NCBI GenBank assembly: GCA_025916135.1
Contig: CP104793.1
Span: forward strand, 3,757,001 to 3,821,000
DNA from: Rhodobacteraceae bacterium D3-12
GTDB lineage: Bacteria > Pseudomonadota > Alphaproteobacteria > Rhodobacterales > Rhodobacteraceae
Direction of reading: 5' to 3'
Length of the DNA stretch: 64,000 nt
Shown here: piece after piece, positions 61,745-64,000 of the stretch
How positions within the stretch are numbered: position 1 is the stretch's first letter
How the letters are laid out: the number at the start of each line of letters is the position of its first letter
The notes under the pieces: generated by a model
Told to the model about the DNA's origin: nothing
What the model saw: the letters and a program-made list of their open reading frames with translations, nothing else
Database searches by the model: none
Translations under genes and position numbers: made by a program

Positions 61745-63114
61745 ATGACTGACACAACTTTCGCGCCCGGAGCATCCTCTGGAGCGGCCCAAAGCAACGC
61801 GCTCTATCGCGCGGTCTGGCGCTGGCATTTCTATGCCGGGCTTTTGATCCTGCCGATTATGATCCTGATGGCGGTGACCGGCGGGATTTACCTGTTCAAG
61901 GATGAAATCAACGACGCGCTCTATCCCGAGATGCGCAAAGTCGCGGTGCAAACATCCGCCCCCCTCCCCCCAGCGCCATCGCCGCGGCCGCCCTGACCGC
62001 GCATCCCGGCACGCTCAAGGCCTATAACCCTCCCGCCGCGCCCGACCGCGCCGCCGAGGTCAAGATTCTCGGCGAAGACGGGCTTAAGGACACGCTGTAC
62101 ATCAACCCCTATACCGGCGCCGTTCAAGGCAGCTTCTGGGACAGCGGACCGGCTGGATCGCCGCCAATGTATGTGGTGCGCAAACTGCACAGCCTCAACC
62201 TTGTCGGCTGGTGGGGCAACCGCATCATCGAGATGGCAGCCGGCTGGATGATCCTGCTGGTCGGCACCGGGATTTACCTCTGGTGGCCGCGGGGTCGCAA
62301 TGTCGGCGTGCTGAAACCACGGGCGCGGCGCGGGCGGCCTCTGTGGCGTGATCTGCATGCCGTGACCGGGCTTTATACCGCCGGGTTTATCCTGTTCCTC
62401 GCCTTTAGCGGACTGCCGTGGTCGGGGTTCTGGGGCAAGCATTTCTATGATCTGACCTATGCCGCTGGCCTTGGGATGCCCGATGGCTATTGGGGCAATT
62501 ACCCCACCTCGGACAAACCCGTGGGCGAGGCGATCGACCGCACGCCTTGGATCATGGAGCATCAGCCGATGCCCGTGTCCGGCGCCGCCTCTGGTGTGCC
62601 AGCGGGGTTGAATCAGATCGTTGCAACGGTGGAAGCCGCCGGAATGCACCCCGGTTATGCGCTCAACATGCCGGGCGGAGAGACAGGTGTTTTCACCGCC
62701 TCTGTCTATCCCGATGACATCACACAGGAGCGGGTGATGCATCTCGATCAATACACCGGCAAGGTGCTGTTCGACATGGGACTGGCCGAGCTTGGCCCCT
62801 TCGGGCGCGCCGCTGAATGGGGGGTCAGCCTCCATATGGGACAGGCCTTTGGTCTGGCGAATCAACTGGTCTTGCTGCTGGCCTGTGTGGCGATGGTGTT
62901 GATGGCGGTCTCTGCCGCCGTGATGTGGTGGAAACGCCGCCCCGCCGGACGGCTGGGCGCGCCAACCGTGCCGTCAGATTTCCGTATCCCGCGCGGGGTG
63001 CTGGTGATTGCAGTGCTGGCGGGGGTTCTGTTCCCGCTGGTCGGGCTGTCGTTGCTGGTGATCGCCGCGTTGGAGCTTTGCCTCTATGCGCTGCGGCGGA
63101 TGAAAGCGGCGTGA
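61745..63114 (+). pseudogene. PepSY-domain transmembrane protein, frameshifted at 61959-61971
   Basis: The first frame starts with a transmembrane helix and the PepSY_TM pattern WRWHFYAGLLILPIMILMAVTGGIYLFKDEINDALYPEM and stops early at about 61996. A second frame carries on with SAIAAAALTAHPGTLKAY, KLHSLNLVGWWGNRIIEMAAGWMILLVGTGIYLWWPRG and two more hydrophobic ends. One added C in the C6 runs at 61959-61971 joins them into about 456 residues, the normal size for a PepSY-associated TM protein of siderophore/metal-uptake neighbourhoods. A DUF2946-like gene is just upstream. Confidence 0.78.
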
Positions 63115-63129
63115 TGTAGACGCCCATTT

Positions 63130-63183
63130 GGGGCGGCGTTCACACGTCGCCCCGATCTCTTCCCGCCCCGGGTTTGATCCGGG
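63130..63183. terminator. Bidirectional terminator-like stems between PepSY and DUF1624 genes
   Basis: GGGGCGGCG (63130-63138) pairs with CGTCGCCCC (63145-63153), eight of nine bases, and CCCGG/CCGGG near 63167-63183 forms a second short stem in the 89-base convergent gap. Confidence 0.55.
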
Positions 63184-63203
63184 CTCATCCGGTCCAAGTC
63201 ACG

Positions 63204-63962
63204 TCACACCAAGCCCAGCTTGATCGCGCACCACAACAGCCCGATCAATATCGGCTGATGCACGAGGTAGATCATCAGACTATGCCGCCCCGGCCACAGC
63301 AGCGCCTTGGGCACGCGCCCGCCGCCAAACGTCACCCGCAGCCATGTCCAAACGCCAAACCGCGCCGCCAGATGGGCAAACATCATGCCAAACAGGAACG
63401 GTGCGAACCACGGGAACACCGGCTCGAAATCGAGCGTCGGCGGCACCCACGGCGACAGGCCGGTCCACGCCCCCCAACGCCCGGTGAACACCTCCGAGCG
63501 ATAGACCATCGGCAAGGCGACCACCCCCACCCCGACCAGCCCCGTCAGCCACAAGGGCCGGCGCAAAAACGCCAGCCCCAGCACCGAAGACAGCGCAATC
63601 GAGTGTAGAATACCGAAGAAGATGAACGCATGCGGCATGGCCACCCACGTCGCCACGCTCACCGCGCCTGCCGCCGCCACCAACAGGCCCAGCCGCCGGA
63701 AATACCCGGCCCAGCGCACCCCGGCTCCATGGGCCAGCACAAGGCTCACCCCGGCGAGGAAGATGAACCCGCCCGCCACGCACATGGCAAACACGGCCCA
63801 GCCGCCCGCAAGTGTTGTCCCCGCCGCAATCAGCCCGAAATCTTCCAAGTCGCGGGTAAAGTGAAACACCACCATCCCGACAATCGCGATGGTCCGCGCC
63901 AGATCGACCGCATCAATCCGCCCGCGCAACGCTGCGCTTGCCCCGTCGGCCTCAACAGTCAT
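63204..63962 (-). CDS. DUF1624 / heparan-alpha-glucosaminide N-acetyltransferase-like membrane protein
   Basis: A 252-residue membrane protein with seven or eight hydrophobic segments. RIDAVDLARTIAIVGMVVFHFTRDLEDFG opens it and WPGRHSLMIYLVHQPILIGLLW ends it. This matches DUF1624, distantly related to lysosomal heparan-alpha-glucosaminide acetyltransferases and acyltransferase-3 proteins. A transmembrane acetyl transfer is plausible, but no substrate is known. The ATG at 63962 is near the right end of the window. Confidence 0.85.
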   Translation of the reverse strand: MTVEADGASAALRGRIDAVDLARTIAIVGMVVFHFTRDLEDFGLIAAGTTLAGGWAVFAMCVAGGFIFLAGVSLVLAHGAGVRWAGYFRRLGLLVAAAGAVSVATWVAMPHAFIFFGILHSIALSSVLGLAFLRRPLWLTGLVGVGVVALPMVYRSEVFTGRWGAWTGLSPWVPPTLDFEPVFPWFAPFLFGMMFAHLAARFGVWTWLRVTFGGGRVPKALLWPGRHSLMIYLVHQPILIGLLWCAIKLGLV

Positions 63963-64000
63963 ACGTGAAAGCGGGCCCGACCCCGCACAGCGCCATCATG

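Noticed and set aside
1-64000. CRISPR arrays, insertion sequences, prophage and tRNA genes
   Set aside because: I looked for regularly spaced repeats, transposase motifs, integrase and cloverleaf patterns and found none. The only clear tandem copies are two 14-mers at 56323-56350 and short direct repeats near 29383.

Overview
The window looks like ordinary chromosome from a marine-type alphaproteobacterium of the Rhodobacterales (Roseobacter group). The evidence is a high-G+C, densely packed gene set with typical alphaproteobacterial markers: a TrcR (DUF1013) cell-cycle regulator, COQ9 divergent from rpsU, a PuuE-UraD fusion in a purine-catabolic operon, DUF2125 proteins, an H-NS-type TGRGRRP protein and a Hint-domain protein. 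I see no prophage, insertion sequence, CRISPR array or tRNA. The assignment to order is inference from gene content.

Layout. 1-2.6 kb: DUF1127 protein, Bax-inhibitor-1 membrane protein, GNAT, rpmG and the RNase P RNA with its promoter. 2.6-10 kb: small P-loop kinase-like gene, AmpD-type amidase behind an Excalibur lipoprotein, gatCA, aroC, two carrier-type transporters and HU. 10-17 kb: AMP nucleosidase, then a five-gene stretch (VOC protein, class II aldolase-like protein, acyl-CoA dehydrogenase, ADP-forming acyl-CoA synthetase, CaiD-like crotonase) that looks like CoA-thioester catabolism of a carnitine-like or related acid. 17-25 kb: WbpM/CapD-type nucleotide-sugar enzyme, a MaoC-like dehydratase, mnmD divergent from a DAO-type FAD enzyme, an EamA transporter and a soluble lytic transglycosylase. 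25-29.3 kb: dapA, aromatic aminotransferase, sulfurtransferase and smpB. 29.6-33.9 kb: allantoinase-OHCU decarboxylase fusion, ureidoglycine aminohydrolase, ureidoglycolate lyase and an NCS2 purine permease. 34-44.9 kb: YjhX, GNAT, thioesterase, class I fumarase, inositol-phosphatase-like gene, pmbA, two DUF2125 paralogues, and an SDR-crotonase pair. 45-55 kb: globin-coupled diguanylate cyclase divergent from an MscS channel, HI0933-type flavoprotein, trcR, RNase T2, an H-NS-like protein, two quinone oxidoreductases flanking a TylF-type methyltransferase, COQ9 and rpsU. 55-64 kb: yghU, an ECF41-type sigma factor operon, a Hint-domain protein, Lrp divergent from alanine dehydrogenase, a DUF2946-like/PepSY pair and a DUF1624 membrane protein.

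Two patterns stand out. First, six genes (near 3180, 20210, 21369, 38733, 58460 and 61965) are each broken by what looks like one single-base indel, mostly in short G or C runs; correcting one base restores a normal-length protein each time. This points to homopolymer errors in the assembly or to decay; one of the six (CCC-TGA-C at 20210) also has the form of a +1 recoding site. Second, several intergenic spaces (33.9, 37.5, 39.9 and 55.2 kb) hold strongly folded, nested inverted repeats. Two of these share a 19-nt core enclosed by different but complementary stems.

Nothing here is a clearly new multi-gene system. The best leads are the CoA cluster with an ADP-forming synthetase, the covarying hairpin family, the ECF41 operon with its candidate promoter, the RNase T2 with an altered active-site motif, and the globin-coupled cyclase without an inhibitory site.
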